A DNA stretch of 64,000 bases from Cereibacter_A sp052244495 (GTDB taxonomy: Bacteria > Pseudomonadota > Alphaproteobacteria > Rhodobacterales > Rhodobacteraceae). Positions 1 through 8,392 of this stretch are shown one piece after another; within the stretch, counting starts at the first letter, position 1; the number at the start of each line of letters is the position of its first letter. The stretch lies in the NCBI GenBank assembly GCA_052244495.1, contig JBQPXH010000002.1; one strand, written 5' to 3'. The notes beneath the pieces are model-generated. The model was not told the origin of the DNA. It searched no databases and was given only the letters and a program-made list of their open reading frames with translations. The translations under genes and the position numbers were made by a program.

Positions 1-33
1 GCTCTGACGCGGCCGGCAGAGGGATAGGGTAAA

Positions 34-1386
34 ATGAAGAAAATATCGCAACTGATGGGGCTTTCCGCGCTCGCCGCGGTCGCGGCCCTGCCGGCCTGGG
101 CCCAGGAGGCCGCCGCCGAAGCGGCGGAAGCCGTCGCCGAAACCGTCACGCCCGTCATGGACAAGGGCGACGTGGCCTGGATGCTGATGTCCACCGTGCT
201 CGTCTTCTTCATGATCCTGCCGGGGATCGCGCTGTTCTACGGCGGTCTCGTGCGCTCGAAGAACATGCTCTCGGTGCTCATGCAGACCACGCTGATCGGC
301 TGCACGGTCATGGTGATCTGGGTGATCTACGGCTATTCCTTCGCCTTCGGCGGCGGCACCAGCCCGTTCTGGGGCGGCATGGGCAAGCTCTTCCTGTCCG
401 GCGTGAACGCGGACAGCATGGCTGCCACCTTCTCCGAAGGCTACGTCATCCCCGAATACCTGTTCATCTGCTTCCAGATGACCTTCGCCGCGCTGACGCC
501 CGCGCTGATCATCGGCGGCTTCGCCGAGCGGATCAAGTTCTCGGCCGTGATCATCTTCTCGGTGATCTGGGTGACCTTCGCCTATTTCCCGATCGCCCAC
601 ATGGTGTGGGATGCCTCTGGCCTGATCTTCAACTGGGGCGCCATCGACTTCGCCGGCGGCACCGTGGTCCACATCAACGCCGGTGTCGCGGCCCTCGTGG
701 GTGCGCTGCTGATCGGCAAGCGGATCGGCCTCGGCAAGGAGAACATGGCTCCGCACTCGATGGTCATGACCATGATCGGTGCCTCGATGCTGTGGTTCGG
801 CTGGTTCGGCTTCAACGTGGGCTCGAACCTCGAGGCCAACGGCGGCGCCACGCTCGCCATGATCAACACCTTCGTCGCCACCGCCGCCGCAGTCGTCGCT
901 TGGTCGCTGATCGAGGGCCTGGCCCGCGGCAAGGCCTCGATGCTGGGCGCCGCCTCGGGCATGATCGCCGGTCTCGTGGCCGTCACGCCGGCCTGCGGCA
1001 CGATCGGCCCGATGGGCGCCATCATCCTCGGCGTCATCGCCTCGGCGGTCTGCTACTTCTTCGTCACCACCGTGAAGAACGCGCTCGGCTATGACGACAG
1101 CCTCGACGTGTTCGGCATCCACGGCGTGGGCGGCATCATCGGCGCCGTCGGCACCGGCATCTTCTCGGCGGCGACGCTGGGTGGCGTGAACGGCGACGAC
1201 TATTCCATCGTCGGCCAGACCATCATCCAGATCCAGGCGGTCGTGGTCACGATCATCTGGACCGCAATCGTCTCGGTGGTGGCCTTCAAGATCGCCGACC
1301 TGATCGTCGGGCTCCGCGTCGATACGGAAAGCGAGCGCATCGGCCTCGACCAGACCGCGCACGGCGAGTCGGCCTACCACGGCTGA
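34..1386 (+). CDS. amtB: Ammonium transporter AmtB
   Basis: Inner-membrane ammonium channel of the Amt/MEP/Rh family, 450 aa. Residues 1-22 form a signal peptide (cleavage near AWA/QEA) and about eleven hydrophobic segments follow. The pore twin histidines are visible as H213 (GGTVVHIN) and H363 (FGIHGVGG); their spacing of 150 residues equals that of H168/H318 in E. coli AmtB. The start follows a GGGATAGGG ribosome-binding region. In this family amtB normally sits behind the PII gene glnK; only 33 bases precede it here, so glnK cannot be checked. A hairpin terminator lies about 50 bp downstream, making this the last gene of its transcript. Expression is expected to be nitrogen-controlled, but the promoter lies outside the window. 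Confidence 0.97.
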   Translation: MKKISQLMGLSALAAVAALPAWAQEAAAEAAEAVAETVTPVMDKGDVAWMLMSTVLVFFMILPGIALFYGGLVRSKNMLSVLMQTTLIGCTVMVIWVIYGYSFAFGGGTSPFWGGMGKLFLSGVNADSMAATFSEGYVIPEYLFICFQMTFAALTPALIIGGFAERIKFSAVIIFSVIWVTFAYFPIAHMVWDASGLIFNWGAIDFAGGTVVHINAGVAALVGALLIGKRIGLGKENMAPHSMVMTMIGASMLWFGWFGFNVGSNLEANGGATLAMINTFVATAAAVVAWSLIEGLARGKASMLGAASGMIAGLVAVTPACGTIGPMGAIILGVIASAVCYFFVTTVKNALGYDDSLDVFGIHGVGGIIGAVGTGIFSAATLGGVNGDDYSIVGQTIIQIQAVVVTIIWTAIVSVVAFKIADLIVGLRVDTESERIGLDQTAHGESAYHG

Positions 1387-1435
1387 GGACGTTCCCGAGC
1401 GGCGGGACGCTCCTCCCCACACCGCCCGACAGGGG

Positions 1436-1464
1436 AAGGCCCGGACGATCGTCCGGGCCTTCTT
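1436..1464 (+). terminator. Terminator after amtB
   Basis: A perfect stem AAGGCCCGGAC/GTCCGGGCCTT with a 4-nt loop is followed by TCTTC, 50 bp after the amtB stop. It is symmetrical enough to work in both directions, and could also stop transcription from the small minus-strand ORF that converges on it. Confidence 0.75.
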
Positions 1465-1495
1465 CATGTCGGACAGCGAAGCGGGTGCGATCCTG

Positions 1496-1741
1496 TCAGT
1501 TCCCGCGGCAGGTCGATCGCCTGCCCCCGCCGGCGGGCGAGCAGATCCAGCCGCGGCCCAGCACGACGCGGGTGAGCGGGCCGCCGGCCGGGGCGCGAGA
1601 CCGGGCGGGGGCTGCGTTGCCGAACCAGTTGAAGGTGACTTTGCCGGAAATCCCGGTCCTGGCGCCGGGAGGGTCGGAGGCGAGACCGGGGGCCGCGAGT
1701 GCGGCCGTGAGGAGCAGGCCTCGGCAGGTATGGAGGATCAT
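1496..1741 (-). CDS. Small exported hypothetical protein
   Basis: Possible 81-aa protein, not recognised. From the ATG at 1741 the first 20 residues look like a signal peptide (basic start, LLLTAALAAPGLAS, predicted cut after GLA or AS). The mature part is short, rich in Gly, Pro and Arg, with two Cys near the C terminus (WICSP and STCRG). Codon third positions are GC-rich as in neighbouring genes. A longer reading from 1825 is possible but would put residues in front of the signal peptide. It sits alone between amtB and an aminotransferase on the same strand. No function can be assigned. Confidence 0.4.
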   Translation of the reverse strand: MILHTCRGLLLTAALAAPGLASDPPGARTGISGKVTFNWFGNAAPARSRAPAGGPLTRVVLGRGWICSPAGGGRRSTCRGN

Positions 1742-1852
1742 GGCGATACGGGTCCATTCCGGAACTGATGCCGGACGGTACCGCCATGAGGTAAACGGTG
1801 CGTTCGCTCCGCCCCGTCGACACACGGCGCGGGGCGGGCGGGACGTCGTCCG

Positions 1853-3037
1853 TCAGCCGCGCAGAACCTGCGCCACCGCGCGTGCCAGCACCGGCACGGT
1901 GGTCCTGTTCAGCCCGGCGATGTTCAGCCGCGAATCGCCGACCATGTAGACGGCATGTTCAGTCCTGAGCCGTTCCACCTGTTCGGGCGTGATCCCGAGA
2001 CGCGAGAACATGCCCCGGTGCTCCGCCACGAAGCCGAAGCGGTTCGAGCCGGTCTCGGCCTGCAGGGCATCGGCCAGCTGGCGACGCAGCGTCAGCATGT
2101 TCAGCCGCACCTCCTCGAGTTCGGCCTTCCAGTCCGCCGTCAGGTTCTCGTCCTCGAGGATCATCGTCACCAGCCGGGCGCCGTGATCGGGCGGGAAGGA
2201 GAAGTTCTGCCGGTTCAGGAAGTTGAGGTTCGCCTGCGCCGTGGCCTTGCCCCCGGCGTCGCCGATGGCGATGAGGATGCCGGTCCGCTCGCGGTAGATG
2301 CCGAAGTTCTTCGAGCACGAGGCGGCGATCAGCACCTCGGGCAGCTTCGAGGCCAGAAGCCGCGTCGCCGCCGCATCCATCTCGAGCCCGTCGCCGAAGC
2401 CCTGATAGGCAAGATCGATAAGGGGCAGGGCGCCCGCCTTCGCCAGCGCCTCGCACACCGCGAGCCACTGGACCGGGTTGGGGTTGGCGCCGGTCGGGTT
2501 GTGGCAGCAGCCGTGCAGCAGCACCACGTCGCCCGCCTTCACCTGCGCGAGATCCGCCATCATGCCGTCGAAATCCACCGCGCCGGTCTCGGCATCGAAG
2601 TAGCGGTATTCCTTCATGGGAATGCCGAGATACTTCACGATGGTCAGGTGGTTCGGCCAGGTCGGGTTCGAGATCCAGACCGTGGCCTCGGGCGAGGCCA
2701 TGCGGATCAGCTCCAGCGCCTGCCGAACCGCACCCGTCCCGCCCGGAGTCGCCACGGAGGCGACCCGGTCCGCCGGCACGGCGCCCGCGAGGATCAGCTT
2801 CGCCATGGCGGCGTTGTAGGCGGGCTCGCCCGCGAGGCCGGTGTAGGTCTTGGTCGTCTCGACCTCCCAGAGCCGCTTCTCGGCCGCCTTCACCGCGCGC
2901 ATGACGGGGGTGAGGCCGGTCGGATCCTTGTAGACCCCCACGCCCAGGTCGATCTTGTCCGCCCGCGCATCCTCGCGGAACATCTGGATCAGTTGCAGGA
3001 TCTTGTCCGCGGGCTGCGGCTTCAGGGCGGTCAGCAT
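1853..3037 (-). CDS. Aromatic/aspartate aminotransferase (class I)
   Basis: PLP-dependent transaminase of fold type I, 394 aa, of the AspC/TyrB branch. It has the N-terminal substrate-binding loop (DLGVGVYKDPTG), the HGCCHNPTGANP motif, and the PLP-lysine region SCSKNFGIYRERTG followed by the conserved Arg. The start is placed at the ATG at 3037 because it has GAAGGA directly upstream and gives MLTALKPQPADKI, the usual beginning for this family. The reading frame is open further upstream but overlaps the preceding gene. It lies 7 nt behind the sulfurtransferase gene, so the two form an operon that could link cysteine/mercaptopyruvate transamination to sulfur transfer. Exact substrate preference (aspartate or tyrosine/phenylalanine) cannot be read from sequence. 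Confidence 0.92.
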   Translation of the reverse strand: MLTALKPQPADKILQLIQMFREDARADKIDLGVGVYKDPTGLTPVMRAVKAAEKRLWEVETTKTYTGLAGEPAYNAAMAKLILAGAVPADRVASVATPGGTGAVRQALELIRMASPEATVWISNPTWPNHLTIVKYLGIPMKEYRYFDAETGAVDFDGMMADLAQVKAGDVVLLHGCCHNPTGANPNPVQWLAVCEALAKAGALPLIDLAYQGFGDGLEMDAAATRLLASKLPEVLIAASCSKNFGIYRERTGILIAIGDAGGKATAQANLNFLNRQNFSFPPDHGARLVTMILEDENLTADWKAELEEVRLNMLTLRRQLADALQAETGSNRFGFVAEHRGMFSRLGITPEQVERLRTEHAVYMVGDSRLNIAGLNRTTVPVLARAVAQVLRG

Positions 3038-3044
3038 TCCTTCG

Positions 3045-3893
3045 TCATCCTTTCGCGACCTTGAGATCGTCATACATGCCCCATTCGGCCCAGGAGCCGT
3101 CATAGAGCGCATGGTTCCGGTGCCCGAGGATCTCGAGCGCGAGGCTCAGCACGGCCGCGGTCACGCCGGAGCCGCAGGTGGTGATCGCGGGCTTGGCGAG
3201 ATCGACGCCCGCGGCCTCGAAGATCGCGCGCAGCTCGTTCGGAGACCTCATCGTCCCGCCCGGCGTGATCAGCGAGGCGAAGGGCACGTTCTTGGAGCCG
3301 GGAATATGGCCTGACCGCAGGCCCGGCCGGGGCTCGGCCTCGGTGCCGCGGAACCGCCCTTCGGAGCGCGCATCGATGATCTCGGCCTCGCCGAGTTTCG
3401 AGGCATGGGCCACCTGGGTCACGTCCTTCACGAGCCCCGCCTGGCGCTGAACCGTCATGTGCCGGTCGCGGACGATCGGCGGCATGTCCTCGGTCGGATG
3501 TCCCTCGGCCTTCCATTTCGGCAGCCCGCCGTCGAGCACCGCCACGTCGGTCTTGCCCATCAGGCGGAAGGTCCACCAGACCCGGGCGGCCGAGCGCAGG
3601 CCCGAGCCGTCATAGACCACGACCTGATGGCCATCGCCGATCCCCATGGCCCGCATCCGGCTGATGAACTTCTCGGGCGGGGGCGCCATGTGCGGCAGGG
3701 CCGAGCGCAGGTCCGCGATCTCGTCGATGTCGAAGAAGCGCGCGCCCGGGATGTGCTCCGCCTCGTATTCGGCACGCGGGTTCCGGTTCTCCTGCGGCAG
3801 ATACCAGGAGGCGTCGATGATCCTCAGGTCGGGGTCGCGTATGTGGGCCGCGAGCCAGTCGGTGGAGACGAGCGTTCTGGGATCATCGGTCAT
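3045..3893 (-). CDS. sseA: 3-mercaptopyruvate sulfurtransferase
   Basis: Two-domain rhodanese, 282 aa, the usual length for SseA. It moves sulfur from 3-mercaptopyruvate (or thiosulfate) to an acceptor through a cysteine persulfide. The N-terminal rhodanese repeat is inactive. The C-terminal one carries catalytic C240 in the loop CGSGVTA, the sequence typical of mercaptopyruvate rather than thiosulfate enzymes. The N-terminal repeat has the family signatures PGARFFDID and YEAEHIPG. The start at 3893 follows GAGGAGCCCGAC. It is first of a two-gene operon with the aminotransferase, which could supply mercaptopyruvate from cysteine; that link is inferred. Confidence 0.92.
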   Translation of the reverse strand: MTDDPRTLVSTDWLAAHIRDPDLRIIDASWYLPQENRNPRAEYEAEHIPGARFFDIDEIADLRSALPHMAPPPEKFISRMRAMGIGDGHQVVVYDGSGLRSAARVWWTFRLMGKTDVAVLDGGLPKWKAEGHPTEDMPPIVRDRHMTVQRQAGLVKDVTQVAHASKLGEAEIIDARSEGRFRGTEAEPRPGLRSGHIPGSKNVPFASLITPGGTMRSPNELRAIFEAAGVDLAKPAITTCGSGVTAAVLSLALEILGHRNHALYDGSWAEWGMYDDLKVAKG

Positions 3894-4094
3894 GTCGGGC
3901 TCCTCGGAAAGCCAATCCCGCTTAATCCTGCCGTCGCCCGCAGGCAAGCCCGCTCGGGCGTGACGCGTGCGCGCAACAACCCTGAAGTGCGGAGGCTGAC
4001 GGGATTGCCGCGCCGTGCCTCCACGACGGAAAGCGGATGTGTCCCGCTTGCCGCCATTCGCCTGCCTGAGGCTCGGCCTTCGGTGCCGGACCCC

Positions 4095-4568
4095 TCAGAA
4101 GTTCTGCTTGAGCAGTCGCTGCTTCTCGCGACCCCAGTCGCGCTTGGCCGAGGTCTCGCGTTTGTCCGAGAACTTCTTGCCCTTGGCGATGCCGACCTTC
4201 AGCTTCACGATCCCGCGGTCGTTGAAATACATCCGGATCGGCACGATCGTCATGCCCTCGCGCGCGGTCGCGTTCCAGAGGCGGGCAAGCTCGCGCTTCG
4301 AGACGAGCAGCTTGCGCTTCCGGCGCTCCTCATGACCCCAGGTCTTCGCCTGCAGGTAGGGTGCGATATAGCCGTTGATGAGCCAGAGCTCGCCCTCCTC
4401 GACCGAGGCGTAGCTCTCGCCGATGTTCGAGCCTCCCTGCCGGAGCGACTTGACCTCCGATCCGAGCAGCATGATGCCGGCCTCGATCTCTTCCTCGATG
4501 AAGTAGTCGAAGCGCGCGCGGCGGTTCTCCGCGATCAGCTTGCTGTTGGGGTCCGAGTGCTTGGCCAT
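4095..4568 (-). CDS. smpB: SsrA-binding protein SmpB
   Basis: tmRNA partner in trans-translation, which rescues stalled ribosomes. It is 157 aa, with the OB-fold core (IENRRARFDYFIEEE-like start, GSEVKSLR, GESYA) and the basic C-terminal tail KREKQRLLKQNF-like that becomes helical in the decoding centre. The start is the ATG at 4568 (MAKHSDPN). The frame is open further upstream but that part looks non-coding. It is a single gene between sseA and the divergent ion-channel gene. The tmRNA gene ssrA was not seen in this window. The short upstream region holds nothing recognised. Confidence 0.95.
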   Translation of the reverse strand: MAKHSDPNSKLIAENRRARFDYFIEEEIEAGIMLLGSEVKSLRQGGSNIGESYASVEEGELWLINGYIAPYLQAKTWGHEERRKRKLLVSKRELARLWNATAREGMTIVPIRMYFNDRGIVKLKVGIAKGKKFSDKRETSAKRDWGREKQRLLKQNF

Positions 4569-4718
4569 GACCGCTCCGAGATAGGCGAGGGTCGGGGTGA
4601 AGTCCAGCCCGCCGCTCGCGTCGCGCGACGGCTGCCCGCGTGCTGCGATATCGGGGCGCGCCACCGCCTGTGACAGGTGCTGCATTCCGCGCTAGAAGCG
4701 TCCGTGAGGGAGGACGGC

Positions 4719-5159
4719 ATGCTGTTGCAACTGGTTCTGGGATCTCTGGTCCTGCTGGTCTCGGTCGTGTTGATGGCGCCCTCGGCCTGGGCGCTGGAGG
4801 CCGTCTTCGCCCGCACGCACGCGTGGCTCATGCGAGAGCCGCACCTGCCGAAGCTCGTCCTCACCGTCGCCGGTGTCTGCGCCTGGGCTCTTGGCATGCT
4901 GACGGTGAATGTCTGGCTCTGGGCGCTGAGCCTGCGCCTCTTCGGCGTGCTGCCGACACTGGAAGAGGCTGTCTACTTCGCGCTGGTCAGCTTCACCACG
5001 CTCGGCTACGGCGACCTCGTCCTGCCGCAGGAGTGGCGGATCTTCGGCACGATGGCTGCCGTCAACGGGCTCTTGAACTTCGGCCTGCTGACGGCGTTGC
5101 TGGTCGAGGCGCTGCGGCACGTCCGCACGGGCCAGATGTCGCACAAGCGCGCGCACTGA
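4719..5159 (+). CDS. Small ion-channel (K+ filter) membrane protein
   Basis: A 146-aa protein with about three hydrophobic segments. The selectivity-filter motif FTTLGYGDLVLP sits between the last two, as in the Ion_trans_2 pore of two-TM potassium channels. TTLGYGD is one substitution from the classic TVGYGD. There is an additional N-terminal membrane helix and no cytoplasmic RCK or cyclic-nucleotide domain, so it is a pore-only subunit. The start at 4719 is chosen for the GAGGGAGG sequence upstream. It is transcribed away from smpB. Function as a K+ channel is inferred from the filter; ion and gating are unknown. Confidence 0.8.
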   Translation: MLLQLVLGSLVLLVSVVLMAPSAWALEAVFARTHAWLMREPHLPKLVLTVAGVCAWALGMLTVNVWLWALSLRLFGVLPTLEEAVYFALVSFTTLGYGDLVLPQEWRIFGTMAAVNGLLNFGLLTALLVEALRHVRTGQMSHKRAH

Positions 5160-5174
5160 CCCGTCGGGTGCCGG

Positions 5175-6047
5175 TCAGATCAGGCCGGCGTGGCGCATCG
5201 CGGCATCGATCCGGGCCTTCGTCGGCTCGGTCAGGCCCACGAGCGGCAGGCGGACCTCGTCCGAGCAGAGGCCGAGCCTCGACAGCGCGTATTTCGCCCC
5301 GACGAGACCCGGCTCGATGAAGATCGCCTCGTGCAGCGGCATCAGCCGGTCCTGATACTCCAGCGCCTTTGCGAAATCGCCCGCGAGCGTCGCCTGCTGG
5401 AACTCGGCGCAGAGCCGCGGCGCCACGTTGGCCGTGACCGAGATGCAGCCAACGCCGCCATGGGCGTTGAAGCCGAGCGCGGTCGCGTCCTCGCCCGAGA
5501 GCTGGATGAAGTCCGGCCCGCAGGAGGCGCGCTGCTGGCTCACGCGCTCGATCTTGCCGGTCGCATCCTTCACGCCGATGATCCGCGGCAGCGCCGCGAG
5601 CTTGCCCATCGTCTCGGGCGTCATGTCGATCACCGACCGTCCGGGGATGTTGTAGATCACGATGGGCAGGTTGCAGCAGTCGTGAAGCGCGGTGAAATGC
5701 GCGATCAGCCCTGCCTGCGTGGGTTTGTTGTAGTAGGGCGTCACCACCAGCGCCGCATCGGCGCCGACGGCTTCGGCGAAGCGGATCAGCCGCATCCCCT
5801 CGGTCGTCGAGTTCGAGCCTGCGCCCGCAATGACGGGCACGCGGCCCGCGGCGGCCTTCACCACCGCCTCGATCACCGTCTCGTGCTCTTCGTGGCTCAG
5901 CGTCGGACTCTCGCCCGTGGTTCCGACCGGAACGAGGCCGGTCGATCCCTCGGCGATCTGCCAGTCGACCAGCTTCTTCAGCGTGTCCAGATCCAGCTCG
6001 CCGTTCTTGAACGGCGTCACAAGGGCAGGAATGGACCCTCTGATCAT
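5175..6047 (-). CDS. dapA: 4-hydroxy-tetrahydrodipicolinate synthase
   Basis: First committed enzyme of the lysine/diaminopimelate pathway, condensing pyruvate with aspartate semialdehyde. It is 290 aa, the normal DapA length. Visible are the substrate loop GTTGESPTL, VTPYYNKPTQ with the catalytic tyrosine, and the Schiff-base lysine K160 in GVKDATGKIE, followed by SGEDA. The start at 6047 follows GGAGATGCGTGTC and gives MIRGSIPALVTPF. It is divergent from the lytic transglycosylase gene, so two peptidoglycan-related genes share a 150-bp promoter region. The diaminopimelate product feeds cell-wall synthesis. Confidence 0.96.
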   Translation of the reverse strand: MIRGSIPALVTPFKNGELDLDTLKKLVDWQIAEGSTGLVPVGTTGESPTLSHEEHETVIEAVVKAAAGRVPVIAGAGSNSTTEGMRLIRFAEAVGADAALVVTPYYNKPTQAGLIAHFTALHDCCNLPIVIYNIPGRSVIDMTPETMGKLAALPRIIGVKDATGKIERVSQQRASCGPDFIQLSGEDATALGFNAHGGVGCISVTANVAPRLCAEFQQATLAGDFAKALEYQDRLMPLHEAIFIEPGLVGAKYALSRLGLCSDEVRLPLVGLTEPTKARIDAAMRHAGLI

Positions 6048-6198
6048 GACACGCATCTCCATTTGAATGGGCAGACTCGCCCGGTTGAACCGCGCCTTCC
6101 TAGCGCCCGGCGGAGGGCTTGCCAAGTTGTCCCCAAGCCGCGGCGCGCTCGTCAGCTTGTGTGTTGCGGGCGGACACGGGCTTGGGCAGATTGCGCCC

Positions 6199-8169
6199 AT
6201 GCAGCGCTCCTCCTCGTCCCCCGCCCGCCTGTCGCAGATCCTGCTTTGTGCCTGCCTGATCCTGCCGCTCCTCTGCGCTCCGCTTGCTGCGCGGGCCGAG
6301 GACCCGGATGCGCTGCGCCTCGCCCTGCGCAGCGCCTGGTCGAAGAACTGGGCAGAGGCCTCTGCCCGGGCGCGGCAGTCGGGACCGCTGGCGCAATCTC
6401 TGGTCGAATGGCACCGGTTGCGGGCGGGCGAGGGGCTTCTGGGCGATTACGAGGCCTTCCTCGCCCAGCACCCCGACTGGCCCGGCCTCGCACTGCTGCG
6501 GGACAAGGGCGAGGAGGCGGTCGCGCGCTCCACGACCCCGGCGCGCATCATCGCCTATTTCGGCTCGCGCCAGCCGGCAACGGCCACGGGGGCGATCGCG
6601 CTTGCGAAAGCGCTCGCGGCGTCGGGGCAGCGCGCGGAGGCGGAGGCCGTCATCCGCCGCGCCTGGACGACCCTCGCCTTCGAGCCGGAGGAGGAGGCGG
6701 AGGCGATGGCCGCCTTTTCCGAGGTGCTGGCACCGGCGAACGAGGCGCGGCTGGACATGCTCCTCTGGGAGAACCGCCCCGAGCAGGCGCGGCGCATGCT
6801 GCCGCGCGTCTCGGACGGCTGGAAGCGGCTTGCTGCCGCCCGGCTCGCTCTGCGGGCCGATGCGGCCGGGGTGGACACGCTGATCGCGGCGGTGCCGGCG
6901 TCGCTCTCCTCCGATCCGGGCCTGGCCTACGAGCGCTTTCTCTGGCGCACGCGAAAAGGGCGGGACGCCGAGGCGGCGGCGCTCCTTCTCGAACGGTCCG
7001 AGAGCGTGGCGGCCCTTGGCAGCCCCTCGCAATGGGCGGGCCGGCGCACCAGTCTCGCACGGGCGCTGAACGAGGACGGCGACGCCAGGACCGCCTACCG
7101 GATTGCGGCAAGCCACCACCTCGAGGGCGGCTCCGATTTTGCCGAGCTGGAGTTCTTCGCGGGTTTCATCGCGCTCCGCAAGCTGGGCGATCCGGGGACG
7201 GCGCTCACGCATTTCCAGCGTCTGCAGGCCGCCGTGCGCACGCCGATCAGTCTCTCGCGGGCACATTACTGGCAGGGGCGCGCACTCGAACAGCTCGGCC
7301 GCTACGACGAGGCGGGCGCAGCCTTCGCCGCCGGCGCGAAGTACCAGACCGCCTATTACGGGCTGCTCTCGGCCGAGCGTGCGGGCGTCGCCCTCGACCC
7401 GAGCCTTGTCGCTTCGCCGAGGGCAGGGGACTGGCGGCAGGCCGGCTTCGCCTCCTCCTCGGTCCTCGCGGCAGGCCGCCTGCTGCTCGCCGCGGGCGAT
7501 CGCGATCTCGGCAAGCGATTCCTCCTCCATCTGGCCGAGAGCCTTGACGCCGCCGATCTCGGCCGGCTGGCCGAGATGGCCCTGTCGATGGGCGAGCCGC
7601 ATGTGGCGGTGCTGATCGCCAAGCAGGCGGCGGAAGGCGGCACGATCCTGCCCGGAGCCTATTTCCCCGTCCCCGATATCGTGCCGGGCGAGGGACTGCC
7701 GGTGAGCCGGGCGCTCGCGCTCTCGATTGCGCGCCGCGAGAGCGAGTTCAACCCGGTGGTGGTGAGCCCGGCGGGGGCGCGGGGCCTCATGCAGTTGATG
7801 CCCGGCACGGCGAAGCTGATGGCGCCGAAGCTGGGTCTCGGCTACGAGCTTGGGCGGCTGACGCGGGATCCGGCCTACAACGTGCGGCTGGGCACAGCCT
7901 ATCTCGCGCAGCTCGTCGAGGAATTCGGCCCGTCGCTCGCGTTGATCGCCTCGGGCTACAACGCCGGCCCCGGTCGCCCGCGACGCTGGATCACCGAGTT
8001 CGGCGACCCGCGCTCGGCCGAGGTCGACGCGGTGGACTGGGTCGAGCAGATCCCCTTTTCCGAGACGCGCACCTACGTCATGCGGGTAACGGAGTCGGTG
8101 GTGATCTACCGCGCGAAGCTGCGCGGAAGCGGCGGCCCCGTGCGCATCACCCCCGAGCTGAGGGGGTGA
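6199..8169 (+). CDS. Soluble lytic murein transglycosylase
   Basis: Periplasmic peptidoglycan lyase of the Slt70 kind, 656 aa. Residues 1-32 form a signal peptide (ACLILPLLCAPLAARA). A long alpha-helical superhelical region (about 40-470) precedes the C-terminal SLT domain. The catalytic glutamate is E514 in RRESEFNP, followed by GLMQLMPGTAK, NVRLGTAYL and SGYNAGPGR, all canonical family 1 motifs. The start at 6199 is chosen because it begins the signal peptide. It is divergent from dapA, and a 68-bp tandem repeat with hairpins follows the stop. No outer-membrane lipobox is visible, so it should be a free periplasmic enzyme. Confidence 0.93.
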   Translation: MQRSSSSPARLSQILLCACLILPLLCAPLAARAEDPDALRLALRSAWSKNWAEASARARQSGPLAQSLVEWHRLRAGEGLLGDYEAFLAQHPDWPGLALLRDKGEEAVARSTTPARIIAYFGSRQPATATGAIALAKALAASGQRAEAEAVIRRAWTTLAFEPEEEAEAMAAFSEVLAPANEARLDMLLWENRPEQARRMLPRVSDGWKRLAAARLALRADAAGVDTLIAAVPASLSSDPGLAYERFLWRTRKGRDAEAAALLLERSESVAALGSPSQWAGRRTSLARALNEDGDARTAYRIAASHHLEGGSDFAELEFFAGFIALRKLGDPGTALTHFQRLQAAVRTPISLSRAHYWQGRALEQLGRYDEAGAAFAAGAKYQTAYYGLLSAERAGVALDPSLVASPRAGDWRQAGFASSSVLAAGRLLLAAGDRDLGKRFLLHLAESLDAADLGRLAEMALSMGEPHVAVLIAKQAAEGGTILPGAYFPVPDIVPGEGLPVSRALALSIARRESEFNPVVVSPAGARGLMQLMPGTAKLMAPKLGLGYELGRLTRDPAYNVRLGTAYLAQLVEEFGPSLALIASGYNAGPGRPRRWITEFGDPRSAEVDAVDWVEQIPFSETRTYVMRVTESVVIYRAKLRGSGGPVRITPELRG

Positions 8170-8318
8170 GCGGCGTCTTGCGGAGGCTCCGGTGGAGCCT
8201 CCGAGCCGCGAACGGGCGACCCGTGGGAGCCCCATGGGCGGCGTCTTGCGGAGGCTCCGGTGGAGCCTCCGAGCCGCGAACGGGCGACCTGTGGGAGCCC
8301 CATGAGCGGCGTCTTGCG
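8167..8318. repeat. 68-bp tandem repeat with internal hairpin
   Basis: Two almost identical 68-bp units (8173-8240 and 8241-8308, two mismatches) plus the start of a third (8309-8318). Each contains the perfect inverted repeat GGAGGCTCC-GGT-GGAGCCTCC (8182-8202 and 8250-8270). It fills most of the space between the convergent lytic transglycosylase and FAD oxidoreductase genes and could act as a double transcription barrier. There is no T-run, so it is not a standard intrinsic terminator. Confidence 0.85.
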
Positions 8319-8392
8319 AAGCTGGATGCCCTGCGGCACCCGCGAGGCAGCCGCGCCGGGAGCCGATCATTCCCCATGCGGGGCGCCCGAGG

